Source: Candidatus Bathyarchaeota archaeon (GTDB lineage Archaea > Thermoproteota > Bathyarchaeia > Bathyarchaeales > Bathycorpusculaceae). From it: a DNA stretch of 64,000 bases. Shown in pieces: positions 1-7,371 of the stretch (position 1 is its first letter; every line of letters begins with the position of its first letter). The stretch covers positions 186,001 to 250,000 of the forward strand of contig JAOZHV010000022.1 in NCBI GenBank assembly GCA_026014725.1, in the 5' to 3' direction. A program made the position numbers and the translations under genes. Below the pieces are notes generated by a model that saw only the letters and a program-made list of their open reading frames with translations, ran no database searches and was not told where the DNA came from.

Positions 1-771
1 CATGGCGGCGCCGCCGCCTAAAAATGACATTATCGTTAGCATGACTACAAGGGCCAGTGGCAGGGCAATCATGAAGCTGACGTAAACCTCTGCCATGCCG
101 CCTAAGGATTCTAAGAAGCTCTTCATGGAAGACATGCGGGCTTTCTTGAATTTGTCTGATTCATCACGCAAATACGATGCTAAGTCGCCGCCCATGTGTG
201 AGGTAGTGACTACTCCGTCAAGTAAGGCGGCAAAGCGTTTAGAAGGGGAACGCTTGGAAGCATTTTTTAATGCGCCGTTGAGGTCTAAGCCTAACAGTTC
301 GATGTCGCCGATGGTTCTTCGCATTTCGGCGCCTACGCCGAATTCGTCTCCTACGTTTGCTAGTGACCTGAAGATTCGTTCGGGAGGCATTCCTGAGCTT
401 GCAAGAACTGCCATAAAGTTGGCGGTTAGAGGTAGGTTTGCATCTATTTTTCTTGCTCTTGAGGATATGGCAAGTGAAGGGTACAGTATGCATGTGACTG
501 CTGCAAGCATGGCCGAGATGAATCCTGTAAAAATCGACAGCACTATTGCTGAGAGAATGGGAAGGGCTATGGATGAAAATAGTAAGCTCAATACTAATGT
601 TATGACGCCTGCTAGGAGCGAGGCGAATGCAATTAGTCCGATGTATGCTTGGAAGGTGATTTTGATACTGGCTTTAGCTAATTTTTCTCTGAGGTTCTCT
701 AGTTTTGAGGTAAAAAAGTAAGGAACGTGGTTTGATAAGGTGAGAAATAGTGCCAGTAGTTGCTTATTCAT
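1..771 (-). CDS. Type II/IV secretion system F family membrane protein (TadC/ArlJ-like), 3' part cut off
   Basis: This is the polytopic platform protein of an archaeal type IV pilus, which sits in the membrane and couples the assembly ATPase to pilin polymerisation. 257 codons are readable without a stop before the window edge. The protein begins MNKQLLALF, has a pair of hydrophobic segments near residues 40-85, then a soluble stretch with the T2SF-type pattern 'ANFMAVLASSGMPPERIF', and a further hydrophobic segment near the edge. The start ATG at 771 overlaps the stop of the ATPase gene by 8 nt, so the two are translationally coupled. The open frame on the opposite strand is a shadow. Family assignment rests on motif and context; whether it serves adhesion, DNA uptake or another pilus is unknown. 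Confidence 0.85.
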   Translation of the reverse strand, partial: MNKQLLALFLTLSNHVPYFFTSKLENLREKLAKASIKITFQAYIGLIAFASLLAGVITLVLSLLFSSIALPILSAIVLSIFTGFISAMLAAVTCILYPSLAISSRARKIDANLPLTANFMAVLASSGMPPERIFRSLANVGDEFGVGAEMRRTIGDIELLGLDLNGALKNASKRSPSKRFAALLDGVVTTSHMGGDLASYLRDESDKFKKARMSSMKSFLESLGGMAEVYVSFMIALPLALVVMLTIMSFLGGGAAM

Positions 772-2404
772 CCTTCGCTACCTCTTGTAGGATGCGATTA
801 GGATTCTCAAGGTAGGACCTGATTATGTTGGAGACGTCTCGGTAGTTGCGCACGTTCTTTTTAACCATCCACTCGATTACTTTGGCTCTTCTTTGCAGTT
901 CTTCGGTTGCTTCCTCGGTTGTTACGCCTTTCTTTTCAGCGATTTTTTCTAGGATGTAGCTTCTTCCAGTGTAATCGAAGGTGTCGTTGGTTGGGTTCCA
1001 TCGGTAGACTTCGTTTGTTAGGATTTCGCCTGAGCGTGGGTCAAGGCCAACGATTTCTGATGTGGCGACTGTTTTTCTGACTGGTTTGCCTGCGGTTTCT
1101 ACTCGTTTTTGGACGAGGATGATGTCGATGCCTGCGATGAGTGTTCGTGGGATGTTCATGGGTGCTGATTCTAGTCTGTACACGGTGGATTCTACTGATT
1201 CTGCGTGGACGGTGGACATGCCTAGGTGTCCTGTGCTGACGGCTTGGAATAGTGTGTAGGCTTCGGCGCCTCTGATTTCGCCTACGATGATGTAGTCTGG
1301 TCTTTGTCTTAACGAAGCCTTAAGCAGGTCAAAGAGTGTTACGTCTGCGGTTTCTGTTGATAGTCCGAAGTGTGTTCGGGTTGCTGCTGGAATCCAGTTT
1401 TCGTGTGGTAGGTTCAGTTCGGGTGTGTCTTCGATTGATACGACTTTTAGGTCTGGTTTGATGAACATGCTTAAGCAGTTTAGTAGTGTGGTTTTGCCTG
1501 CGGCGATTCCTCCTGCTACGAGTATGGATACGCGGTTTTCTACGGCGTACCAGAAGAAGGCTGCCATTTCTGGTGAGAGGCTTTCGAATTTGACTAGGTC
1601 TGTGACTGTGAAGGGGTCGAGTTTGAATTTTCTTATGGTGAAGGTTGAGCCTTTGCGTGTGACTTCGCTGCCGTAGGTTAGGTTGATTCTGCTGCCGTCG
1701 GGTAGGCTTGCGTCGAGTAGTGGTTGGGCTATTGATACGTGGCTTCCGCACATGTAGGCTAATCGTAGGGCGAATGAGTCTAGTTCTTCGGCTGTGTCGA
1801 ATTTTATGTTTGTTGGGATTGATTCGAATTTGCGGTGCCAAATGTACAGTGGTACGTTGACTCCGTCGCAGGAGATGTCTTCGATTAGTTGGTCGCCCAT
1901 GAGGGCGTCGATTTTTCCAAAGCCGATGTTGTCCCTTAGGATGAAGTAGATTAGTTTTTTTCTAGTTTCAGCATCCAGTTTGAAGGCGTATTGGTCAAAG
2001 ATTTCGTTGCATCTTTGCACTAGGTAGTCGGATGCTGCTTTTTTGGTTTGTAATTCGGTTAATTTTAATTCTAAAACTTCGTTTAGGATGCCTTTTAGGC
2101 GCTTGAGATTCACAATATCTGTTGGGGAAAGTGTGGGTTCTACTACTGTGTAGGTTACGTTTCCTTTTATGAGGTCTCGGACGATGTTTATGTAACTGAA
2201 GGGAGGATTAATCGGGTAAGTCTCTAAGATTTCTACGTCAGCAGGCAACAAAGCCTCGGGTTCCAGCATTGCTACTGCTGGCTGCTCTTGAGGTTTAGTC
2301 TTGGGCTTTTTGAGCCTAAAAGATCTACTTTTTTCAGGTTCTGCGTTTTGCGGAGTTTCCTCCGTTACGACAACCTGTTTTTTCTTGCCGAACAGACTTC
2401 TCAT
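764..2404 (-). CDS. Type II/IV secretion system (VirB11/GspE-like) pilus assembly ATPase
   Basis: A cytoplasmic hexameric ATPase that drives pilin insertion. Residue numbers count from an upstream ATG at 2425. Walker A GGIAAGKT lies at residues 305-312, Walker B 'PDYIIVGEIRG' at 376-386 and the His-box 'STGHLGMSTVHAES' follows. About 60 basic, Pro-rich N-terminal residues precede the ATPase N-domain. The ATG at 2404 is preferred over 2425 because GAGGAG sits 4 nt upstream of it, inside the first codons of the longer form. The gene lies between the pilin gene and the F-family membrane protein, the usual order of an archaeal pilus operon. An archaellum motor is less likely, because no other arl gene is visible. 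Confidence 0.93.
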   Translation of the reverse strand: MRSLFGKKKQVVVTEETPQNAEPEKSRSFRLKKPKTKPQEQPAVAMLEPEALLPADVEILETYPINPPFSYINIVRDLIKGNVTYTVVEPTLSPTDIVNLKRLKGILNEVLELKLTELQTKKAASDYLVQRCNEIFDQYAFKLDAETRKKLIYFILRDNIGFGKIDALMGDQLIEDISCDGVNVPLYIWHRKFESIPTNIKFDTAEELDSFALRLAYMCGSHVSIAQPLLDASLPDGSRINLTYGSEVTRKGSTFTIRKFKLDPFTVTDLVKFESLSPEMAAFFWYAVENRVSILVAGGIAAGKTTLLNCLSMFIKPDLKVVSIEDTPELNLPHENWIPAATRTHFGLSTETADVTLFDLLKASLRQRPDYIIVGEIRGAEAYTLFQAVSTGHLGMSTVHAESVESTVYRLESAPMNIPRTLIAGIDIILVQKRVETAGKPVRKTVATSEIVGLDPRSGEILTNEVYRWNPTNDTFDYTGRSYILEKIAEKKGVTTEEATEELQRRAKVIEWMVKKNVRNYRDVSNIIRSYLENPNRILQEVAKDE

Positions 2405-2522
2405 GTTACTCCTCTTTGGTATCACTTAATCCCCTCTCAAATTAGCGGTAGCATATATGTTCTTTTCTAAATTTTTAAATAAAAAGGAAAAAAGATGACT
2501 GATTTGTTTCAGCGATTCACTC

Positions 2523-3005
2523 TTATGGAGTTGGTGTTGGAGTTGGTGTTGGAGTTGGTGTTGGAGTTGGTGTTGGAGTTGGTGCTGGAACTACTTTTGA
2601 TATTTCGCTGTATGTTCCGCTTTCGGTGGTAATTTTGATGGTTATCATGTCACCAACGGTATATGGACCATTTGCGCCGAGAGGAATTCCTTCAGTAGCA
2701 CCAGTGTCTACGGGTTTGTTAAGCTCGTCTCCGATTTGTACACCCTCAATGTACACATAGTCGAGTGTAACAACACCGTCACCAACGTTCTGAACATATA
2801 CAGTAGTCACATCGCTGTTTGCAACATCGAAAACAACGCTTTGTATTTGTATTGCTTGACCTGTCTTAGCGGTTTGGAATCCCATGTACCCCATAACCCA
2901 AGCGTATGCAACTAAAGATGCAACGACTGCAACAGCTATCATTAATAGCACTGAAATGACTGGTGAGATCGCTTTAACATTTTTGCGGATGTTTCTAAAT
3001 TTCAT
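2523..3005 (-). CDS. Archaeal type IV pilin / archaellin-like protein with Pro-Thr tail
   Basis: The N-terminus 'KNVKAISPVISVLLMIAVAV' is the class III signal peptide of archaeal pilins: a short basic leader followed by a hydrophobic helix that forms the pilus core. A beta-rich head of about 110 residues follows. The last 18 or so residues are alternating Pro and Thr, encoded by a 12-nt tandem repeat. A Shine-Dalgarno AGGAG precedes the ATG. It heads the operon with the ATPase and the membrane platform, so it is probably the major subunit. The repetitive Pro-Thr end is unusual at a pilin C-terminus and could be a flexible, possibly O-glycosylated tip or a length-variable surface feature. Confidence 0.88.
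   Translation of the reverse strand: MKFRNIRKNVKAISPVISVLLMIAVAVVASLVAYAWVMGYMGFQTAKTGQAIQIQSVVFDVANSDVTTVYVQNVGDGVVTLDYVYIEGVQIGDELNKPVDTGATEGIPLGANGPYTVGDMITIKITTESGTYSEISKVVPAPTPTPTPTPTPTPTPTPTP
2527..2583 (-). repeat. 12-nt tandem repeat inside the pilin gene
   Basis: The unit GGAGTTGGTGTT (plus strand) is repeated almost perfectly about 4.5 times just before the pilin stop codon and encodes the Thr-Pro tail. Such a run is prone to slippage in whole units, which would change tail length without breaking the frame. Confidence 0.9.
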
Positions 3006-3254
3006 ATTTTTTTGCTCTCCTTTCTCATTTATTATGTATTGCCTTTTGATACTAAGGTAGAAGCGGTTGCTTAAAAAGGCATATGCAGAAATTCTCTATC
3101 CAAAACCGATATACTTCATACCAAAAAACAATACAAACAAACCAAAAAACAAGACAAAAAACAACCACCAACCCAAAAAAACCCCACAAAACGCTTAATT
3201 CAAATTAACAACACATATAACAAACCACCCACCAAATAACTAAGAGAAACACAC

Positions 3255-3905
3255 ATGAAACTAATCAAAACAGGCATCGCAGGCCTAGACGAATTCCTAA
3301 CAGGCGGACTCCCACCCAGAATCCTACTCCTCACAGGCACACCAGGCTCAGGAAACGAAATCTTCGCCAAACAAATCGCCTACACAAGAGCCAAACAAAA
3401 CCCCATAACATACTTCACCGTAAACACATCATTCGACAGCATAAGAGAAGACATGAACGCCTACAACTGGGACATAACACCATTAGAAACCAACGGAAAC
3501 TGGAAATTCAAAACCCTACAAAAAACAAACGACCTCGCACAAACCATAACCGAAGAAATCAAACAAAAAAGAACCATAATCCTCGACTCACTCTCAGAAG
3601 TCCTCTTCACACGCAAAACCCAAGAAGCAATAGACCTCCTCACCGAAATGAGCCACCAAAACAAAAACACCGAAAACTTCCACCTACTCCTCCTAACCGA
3701 AGGCATGCAAGACCCAAACGCAGAAACAGCCATGCAACACTTCGCCGAAGGCGTCATAAACTTCAACACAACATGGACAACCGACAACACAAAAAGAGAC
3801 ATACTCATCAGAAAACTCAAAGGCTCATTCATCCCAAACCGCAGACTACCCTACTCCATAACCAAAAAAGGCTTCGTCATCGAAACAGCCACAAGAATCT
3901 CATAA
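3255..3905 (+). CDS. RAD55/KaiC-like RecA-superfamily protein with degenerate Walker A
   Basis: A 216-residue single RecA-fold domain of the RAD55/KaiC type. The N-terminus 'GIAGLDEFLTGGLPPRILLL' is typical of the family, and a Walker B-like strand 'RTIILDSLSEVL' is present. The P-loop reads GTPGSGNE at residues 28-35: the lysine and the Ser/Thr that hold the phosphates are Asn and Glu. Classical ATP hydrolysis is therefore doubtful, and a regulatory or scaffold role resembling ArlH-type proteins is possible. It is divergent from the pilus operon with about 250 nt between them; a functional link to the pilus is inference only. Codon use is strikingly rich in A and C with few T or G third positions. 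Confidence 0.75.
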   Translation: MKLIKTGIAGLDEFLTGGLPPRILLLTGTPGSGNEIFAKQIAYTRAKQNPITYFTVNTSFDSIREDMNAYNWDITPLETNGNWKFKTLQKTNDLAQTITEEIKQKRTIILDSLSEVLFTRKTQEAIDLLTEMSHQNKNTENFHLLLLTEGMQDPNAETAMQHFAEGVINFNTTWTTDNTKRDILIRKLKGSFIPNRRLPYSITKKGFVIETATRIS

Positions 3906-3989
3906 CACACACCCTTTTACATATTTCAAATACAGATTCCAAATTCCGAACCGTTATTACGAAACCCGACATATTCCAACCGATGATAT

Positions 3990-4250
3990 ATGCACGTCAT
4001 ACACAACAGCTGGAAAGAACTCGCACACGACTGCATCCTAATCATGCTCGTATGCGGCACAATCGGCATAGCAGTAAAATTCGTAACATTCTTCAACCAC
4101 TGGGTCTACTTCCCATCATTCCCAAACGTACTAGACTCAACATTCCTAATCATATCAGTCGCATACCTAAGCTGGAGCTCACGCAAACCCAAAAAAACCC
4201 AAATCCAATACACCAAAACACAAACCACAAACAACCAAACACCACTCTAA
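3990..4250 (+). CDS. Small membrane protein, unknown function
   Basis: An 86-residue open frame with two likely transmembrane helices (about residues 14-34 and 47-63) and a Lys/Thr/Asn-rich tail. Base composition matches the preceding gene, and no better frame overlaps it. I do not recognise a family. It lies 84 nt downstream of the RAD55-like gene on the same strand and may be co-transcribed. Confidence is limited by size. Confidence 0.45.
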   Translation: MHVIHNSWKELAHDCILIMLVCGTIGIAVKFVTFFNHWVYFPSFPNVLDSTFLIISVAYLSWSSRKPKKTQIQYTKTQTTNNQTPL

Positions 4251-4374
4251 AACACCCTCTCAATAAAACCCCATTATTTCTTAAAACATGCCACCATAGC
4301 ATAATCTGTAGATTTGAAATACAGATTAGAATTTGGGAAAAATAACACAAACCTTATATTATGTACAATAAACA

Positions 4375-4421
4375 GTGTATACCGTGTATATTCTCCCTAT
4401 TGTCCCCACGGGAACGATAGG
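4375..4421 (+). promoter_or_regulatory. Promoter of the NYN gene with tandem GTGTATA and an inverted repeat
   Basis: Two copies of GTGTATA (4375-4381 and 4384-4390) are followed by the imperfect inverted repeat CCTATTGTCCC / GGGAACGATAGG (4396-4421). A TATA-like CATTTATAAT lies at about 4421-4430, some 25-30 nt before the ATG at 4455, which suggests a leaderless or near-leaderless transcript. The repeats sit directly upstream of the TATA, where an archaeal activator, or a repressor of TFB binding, would act. Confidence 0.45.
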
Positions 4422-4454
4422 CATTTATAATCAAACAAGCGTACTCTCTATTTT

Positions 4455-4994
4455 ATGGGCAAAGCGGTCGTACTTATTGATGGCGGCTACCTAGCGAAAG
4501 TTTTAGAAGTAAAAGGCAGACCGCCCTTTAACTTTGAAAAGTTCTCAGATTTACTTTGCAGCAGAGCAAGTTGTGAACGAATAAGGACTTATTATTACCA
4601 CTGCCGACCATACCAAAGTGACCCACCAACACCTGCTGAAAAAACAAAATATTCAGAATTTTCCAAGTTCGAAGCATATCTAAAGAAGATACCCCGACTA
4701 GATTTCAGACCTGGAAGACTACAACGTATCGGAACTACCTTTAAACAAAAAGGTGTAGACGTTTGTTTATCAGTTGATTTAGTCAAACTTTCTTGCAAAG
4801 GAATTATCGACAAGGCAATATTAATCACTGGAGACAGCGACTTCGTCCCAGCAGTCAACGTTGCGAAAGAAGAAGGCATTGTAACGATTCTTTACTACTC
4901 TAAAACCCCTCCAATGTATGTGCATAATGAACTCCTAGACGCATGCGACGAAACTTACGAAATAACTCAAGATATACTTGACCAATCCAAGTAA
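4455..4994 (+). CDS. NYN domain protein (LabA/DUF88 family, PIN-like nuclease fold)
   Basis: 179 residues with the acidic motifs of the NYN/LabA family: 'AVVLIDGGYL' at the N-terminus and 'KAILITGDSDFVPAV' near residue 120, which together form the metal-binding centre of a PIN-like RNase fold. Members are thought to act on RNA; the substrate here is unknown. The gene stands alone, with its own TATA box and a repeat-rich promoter (4375-4421). Downstream, 4995-5082 has no start but reads as PADEIDEEIPETLIKKRRL in one frame, possibly the remnant of a former neighbour. Confidence 0.85.
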   Translation: MGKAVVLIDGGYLAKVLEVKGRPPFNFEKFSDLLCSRASCERIRTYYYHCRPYQSDPPTPAEKTKYSEFSKFEAYLKKIPRLDFRPGRLQRIGTTFKQKGVDVCLSVDLVKLSCKGIIDKAILITGDSDFVPAVNVAKEEGIVTILYYSKTPPMYVHNELLDACDETYEITQDILDQSK

Positions 4995-5082
4995 CCCACA
5001 GACTTATCTCCCCAAATAGCCAACCAGCAGACGAAATAGACGAAGAAATACCAGAAACTCTAATAAAAAAAAGAAGATTAAT

Positions 5083-5676
5083 TCATCTAGGCTTTACCGT
5101 TGCCCCGCTTCTCCACTCCGCAAAATTACCAACATACATACCCCAAAGCCTCAACTTCGGAGACACAACCCGAAGCAACGCTGGACTCGCAATCAAAACA
5201 ATCGGCAAATTAAGCGCAAACGTAGGCCCCAAAACAACCAACGCCTCAGACGCACTAAACAGTTGAGGCAAAACCGTGTACTGCCAAAGAATATAACTCG
5301 TCCCAACAAAAAGACTAAACGCATACACACCTAAAAGAACAAACAGCCCCTTACGCTCACCGTTCTCAGCAGCACCCTTTGGCATAAGCACCCAATTAAT
5401 CAAATAAATAATCAAAGCCACTACCGACTCAAAAACCCCAAGAAAACCCAAACCCTCCACAAAAGCACCACCGATGAACCCACCAATCATCGAGCCCACC
5501 AGCCCGCTCCAACCAAACCAAACAGGAAAAACACCCAACAAAATAATCGGCAAATAAAGAAGAGTAAAATGCGGCAAAGTAACAGACCAAGACAAAAAGA
5601 AAAACACAGCATAAAGCGCCGCTGTCATGGCAATTACTGAAGCACGTTTAGCACTACTATGTTTATACATCATCAT
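5083..5676 (-). CDS. Membrane protein resembling an ECF transporter S component
   Basis: 197 residues, five to six hydrophobic segments, with the opening 'SAKRASVIAMTAALYAVFFF' that is common in substrate-binding S components of energy-coupling-factor vitamin transporters. No ATPase or T component is adjacent; the shared module might be elsewhere, or the CbiQ/CbiO-like pair at 29.1-30.8 kb may not be its partner. The substrate cannot be read from the sequence. Upstream, two copies of CGTAATAC (5743-5761) lie beyond a TATA-like stretch (about 5715-5728 on the minus strand). Confidence 0.55.
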   Translation of the reverse strand: MMMYKHSSAKRASVIAMTAALYAVFFFLSWSVTLPHFTLLYLPIILLGVFPVWFGWSGLVGSMIGGFIGGAFVEGLGFLGVFESVVALIIYLINWVLMPKGAAENGERKGLFVLLGVYAFSLFVGTSYILWQYTVLPQLFSASEALVVLGPTFALNLPIVLIASPALLRVVSPKLRLWGMYVGNFAEWRSGATVKPR

Positions 5677-5742
5677 AGACCAATCCTTTCCAATTCCATG
5701 TTACTGTAGCCTCCAAAAAAATAACATAAAAGCCTTCTTACC

Positions 5743-5761
5743 CGTAATACAAACGTAATAC
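5743..5761. promoter_or_regulatory. Direct repeat CGTAATAC in a divergent promoter region
   Basis: CGTAATAC occurs at 5743-5750 and again at 5754-5761, giving an 11-bp period, so both copies would lie on one face of the helix. It lies between the divergent genes starting at 5676 (minus) and 5864 (plus) and could control either. Confidence 0.4.
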
Positions 5762-5863
5762 GACACTCTTAGCCACGCCACAGCAACCAACTCAAACGTT
5801 ATAGGCAAGATGCACCAATAATCACTACACTCGGTTGAGCCATCAAACAGCGATGGTGAGAAA

Positions 5864-7219
5864 ATGAGCGCAACCAACATCGAAAGCAACCAAAAATCCA
5901 TCTCAAGCCGAACCAAACTGATGGCAATCGGCTTAGTGTTAGCCATCATCGGCTCCCTAATCTGCAGCTCCTACGAAAAAGCCACACTAACAAACTACAC
6001 AGGCTTCGGCATGCTACTAGCAGGATTAGCCGCCTTCATCATAGGCATATTCGCCACAGCCGCAACATCACTACAAATCCGACTATGCGAACAAGACCCA
6101 GAAGCCAAACTCTTCAATCCTAAACTCCTGCTCGCCAGCGTCTGGTCCATAGGCATCGGCTTAGCCCTAACCGTCACCGGCTTTCTGCTAGGTACCCAAT
6201 GGGCAGAAGGCACCATCCTAAACGACACAGGCTACGCACTGTTGCTATCTGGAGCAGGAGTCTTCATCGTAGGATTAACCGCCATGACCATAACAACAAT
6301 AAAGGTTCTGCGCTCAGAAAAACCCCAAGCCACACAAATTAAACAACGCATACGACCCAAAAAACCAACCGCCAATTTCTTCCGCACACTCCTAGTCACC
6401 TTAGGTCTAATCCTAACCGTCGGCGGCTCCCTACTCGCTAACAGCTACGAAAAAGAAACCTTACTAAACTACGCAGGCTTCGGCATCCTCCTAACTGGAA
6501 TAACCATCCTAAGCATAGGCATAACCCAAACAATCGTCATGATTTACAGAGAACGCTGGAAACTAAACGAAATCTACTGCGCCGAAAACGAACCACGCGT
6601 AGTCCTAGGCAGCATATGGGCAATCGGCATCGGAGCCATGCTAGCCATCAACGGCTCACTAATCGGCAGCTCCTTCGCAAAAACCACCATCCTAAACTAC
6701 GCAGGCTTCGGCATGCTACTAGCAGGCATAGGCGTCTTCATCTACGGCTTATTCGAAACAGCCAGAATCTCAGCCATGGGCTACATAAACTACAAACGAA
6801 CCCAAACACTCCAAGAACCATGCACCCCAAGACAGAAAACAAGCCCATCCCAAAAACTCAAAAACTTCGGCAGAAACCTCGTCAAAACAAGCGCCATCCT
6901 AAACCTCGCAGGCGTAATGACCGCACTAGGTTTACTCTTCTTTAGCCTCTGGCAACTAGACATCATCGTCTCAGGACCAGTATGGCACCAAAACCCAGAC
7001 GGAACCGGCTGGTTCTGGCCAGGACCAGGCCCATACGCAAACAACTACTTCCAATGCTTCCTCTGGAAAACCACCATCGGAGAAGCCTACGACACACTAT
7101 TCATGCTAATCTTCATATCCTTCATCATACTTTTCGCAAGCGCATTCTTCTGGCCAAGAGCCCGCCGACAAGAAAAAATAGAACCACCGACCGAAACCGC
7201 AGTTAAAAAAACAGAATAA
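5864..7219 (+). CDS. Multi-span membrane protein with four internal repeats, unknown family
   Basis: 451 residues. Four homologous hairpin units lie at about residues 19-65, 92-140, 175-223 and 250-298. The shared pattern is a Gly-rich helix ending near SYEK, then TL-NY-GFG-LL-G and a second helix. Units 2 and 4 share 'S(V/I)W(S/A)IGIG', so the protein looks like a duplication of an already duplicated hairpin. Two further helices (about 345-370 and 410-435) flank an extracytoplasmic loop with Trp, Gly and Pro. There are no charged catalytic motifs and no signal peptide. I do not recognise the family. Codons are A/C-rich like those of 3255-4250. Confidence 0.8.
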   Translation: MSATNIESNQKSISSRTKLMAIGLVLAIIGSLICSSYEKATLTNYTGFGMLLAGLAAFIIGIFATAATSLQIRLCEQDPEAKLFNPKLLLASVWSIGIGLALTVTGFLLGTQWAEGTILNDTGYALLLSGAGVFIVGLTAMTITTIKVLRSEKPQATQIKQRIRPKKPTANFFRTLLVTLGLILTVGGSLLANSYEKETLLNYAGFGILLTGITILSIGITQTIVMIYRERWKLNEIYCAENEPRVVLGSIWAIGIGAMLAINGSLIGSSFAKTTILNYAGFGMLLAGIGVFIYGLFETARISAMGYINYKRTQTLQEPCTPRQKTSPSQKLKNFGRNLVKTSAILNLAGVMTALGLLFFSLWQLDIIVSGPVWHQNPDGTGWFWPGPGPYANNYFQCFLWKTTIGEAYDTLFMLIFISFIILFASAFFWPRARRQEKIEPPTETAVKKTE

Positions 7220-7260
7220 TGGTGAGTCTGTTCCTACTTAGCGATTGCAGAAAACCCCAA

Positions 7261-7285
7261 TTGAAAGGGAGAGGGGCTCTTTCAA
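7261..7285. terminator. Hairpin between convergent genes
   Basis: TTGAAA-GG-GAG / CTC-TTTCAA forms a 9-bp stem with a 2-nt bulge and a short G-rich loop, between the ends of two convergent genes (7219 and 7372). A transcript-end role is inferred from its position. Confidence 0.35.
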
Positions 7286-7371
7286 CCGCTTCACAGGCGC
7301 TCCTCACCAACCGACTAGGCGCTTGCACGACTAATAAATTTTAGGGTAAACCAAAAATTGCATGCAAGAAC

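Noticed and set aside
95-721. Long plus-strand open frame over the pilus F-family gene
   Set aside because: The minus-strand frame has transmembrane and T2SF motifs and couples to the ATPase stop; the plus frame is its antisense shadow.
1329-1841. Arg/Thr-rich minus-strand frame inside the ATPase gene
   Set aside because: Low-complexity product in another frame of a well-supported gene.
3773-4345. 190-residue plus-strand frame rich in His, Asn and Thr
   Set aside because: It spans the end of the RAD55-like gene and the small membrane gene out of frame; composition is explained by A/C-rich sequence.
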